5,430 nucleotides of DNA from Betaproteobacteria bacterium. GTDB taxonomy: Bacteria; Pseudomonadota; Gammaproteobacteria; Burkholderiales; Burkholderiaceae_C. Positions 5,055 through 5,430 of this stretch are shown piece after piece (the first letter of the stretch is position 1; each line of letters begins with the position of its first letter). Position numbers and translations under genes: made by a program. Under the pieces are notes generated by a model. That model ran no database searches. It was given only the letters and a program-made list of their open reading frames with translations, and was not told the DNA's origin. The stretch is from positions 1 through 5,430 of the forward strand of contig RGEP01000132.1 of the NCBI GenBank assembly GCA_009918225.1, in the 5' to 3' direction.

Positions 5055-5430
5055 ATGCCCGCCTCCACCAATCGCCCCTCCCCCAACGCCACTGTGATGG
5101 CCCACGCAATTCGTGCACTGGCCATGGACGCGGTGCAGCAGGCCAATTCCGGCCATCCGGGTGCCCCCATGGGCATGGCCGAAATGGCCGTGGCGCTGTG
5201 GGGCCGCCACCTGCGGCACAACCCGCAAAACCCGCATTGGGCCAACCGCGACCGCTTCGTCTTGAGCAACGGACATGGGTCGATGTTGATCTATGCCCTG
5301 CTGCACCTCACCGGCTACGCACTGCCGATGGACGAGTTGCGCAACTTCCGCCAAATGCACAGCAAGACCCCGGGACACCCCGAGGTGGGCATCACGCCCG
5401 GCGTTGAAACCACCACCGGTCCGCTGGGCC
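5055..5430 (+). CDS. tkt: Transketolase, 5' part of the gene
   Basis: The frame is open from the ATG at 5055 to the window edge, encoding the first 125 residues of transketolase, normally about 660-680 long. This cytoplasmic, thiamine-diphosphate-dependent enzyme moves two-carbon ketol units between sugar phosphates in the pentose phosphate pathway and, where present, the Calvin cycle. Key motifs are MDAVQQANSGHPGAPMG (24-40) with His34, RDRFVLSNGHGSMLIYALLH (65-84) with His74, and HSKTPGHPE (102-110) with His108, followed by the GPLG cofactor loop at 122-125. By alignment from memory the three histidines correspond to E. coli TktA His26, His66 and His100. A second in-frame ATG at 5097 would give an N-terminus shorter than TktA. 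Neither start has a clear Shine-Dalgarno, so the exact start is less sure than the product. It is transcribed divergently from murU. Confidence 0.95.
   Translation, partial: MPASTNRPSPNATVMAHAIRALAMDAVQQANSGHPGAPMGMAEMAVALWGRHLRHNPQNPHWANRDRFVLSNGHGSMLIYALLHLTGYALPMDELRNFRQMHSKTPGHPEVGITPGVETTTGPLG

Noticed and set aside
4033..5097. 354-residue plus-strand open frame across murU and the tkt leader
   Set aside because: It is antisense to a well-supported gene, has low-complexity Pro/Arg/Gln composition and runs into the tkt start. It is a GC-driven shadow.
1..5430. CRISPR array, tRNA, rRNA or insertion sequence
   Set aside because: No spaced direct repeats of CRISPR size, no cloverleaf or rRNA-like stretch, and no transposase or terminal inverted repeats were seen on either strand.

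Overview
The window is GC-rich, densely packed bacterial DNA. The protein sequences and gene content point to a betaproteobacterium, most likely Burkholderiales of the Comamonadaceae type. This is an inference from sequence style; no search was run.

Layout. (1) Bases 3-245 hold the 3' end of a small plus-strand gene that resembles short hypothetical proteins of phages and plasmids. It ends in a Trp/Gly repeat encoded by four 9-bp units that also form a G-quadruplex motif. (2) Bases 246-306 are AT-richer and carry a probable promoter overlapped by a TTGTTC-N7-GAACAA dyad. (3) Bases 307-2926 are a compact pcaI-pcaJ-pcaF operon for the last two steps of the beta-ketoadipate pathway of aromatic degradation. 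(4) Bases 2927-3010 are AT-rich and contain a 42-bp interrupted dyad. (5) Bases 3011-4051 encode a membrane protein of the SbtA (sodium-dependent bicarbonate transporter) family. (6) Bases 4052-4113 are a convergent gap with three 11-bp tandem repeats that run over the next gene's stop codon. (7) Bases 4114-4869, minus strand, encode a MurU-like sugar-1-phosphate nucleotidyltransferase. (8) Bases 4870-5054 are a divergent intergenic region with a -10-like element and two GC-rich hairpins. (9) Base 5055 to the window end is the 5' part of a transketolase gene.

How the genes work together. PcaI and PcaJ form one enzyme that activates 3-oxoadipate with CoA taken from succinyl-CoA. PcaF then cleaves 3-oxoadipyl-CoA to acetyl-CoA and succinyl-CoA, which feed the TCA cycle. 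The SbtA-like gene follows in the same direction but has its own control region, and no sbtB (PII-like partner) gene is next to it. MurU (peptidoglycan recycling) and transketolase (pentose phosphate or Calvin cycle) are ordinary chromosomal housekeeping genes.

Most of the window is conventional, and I see no clear undescribed system. The points most worth a second look are the repeat and G-quadruplex tail of the first gene, the long dyad before the SbtA-like gene, and the pairing of that transporter with an aromatic catabolic operon.
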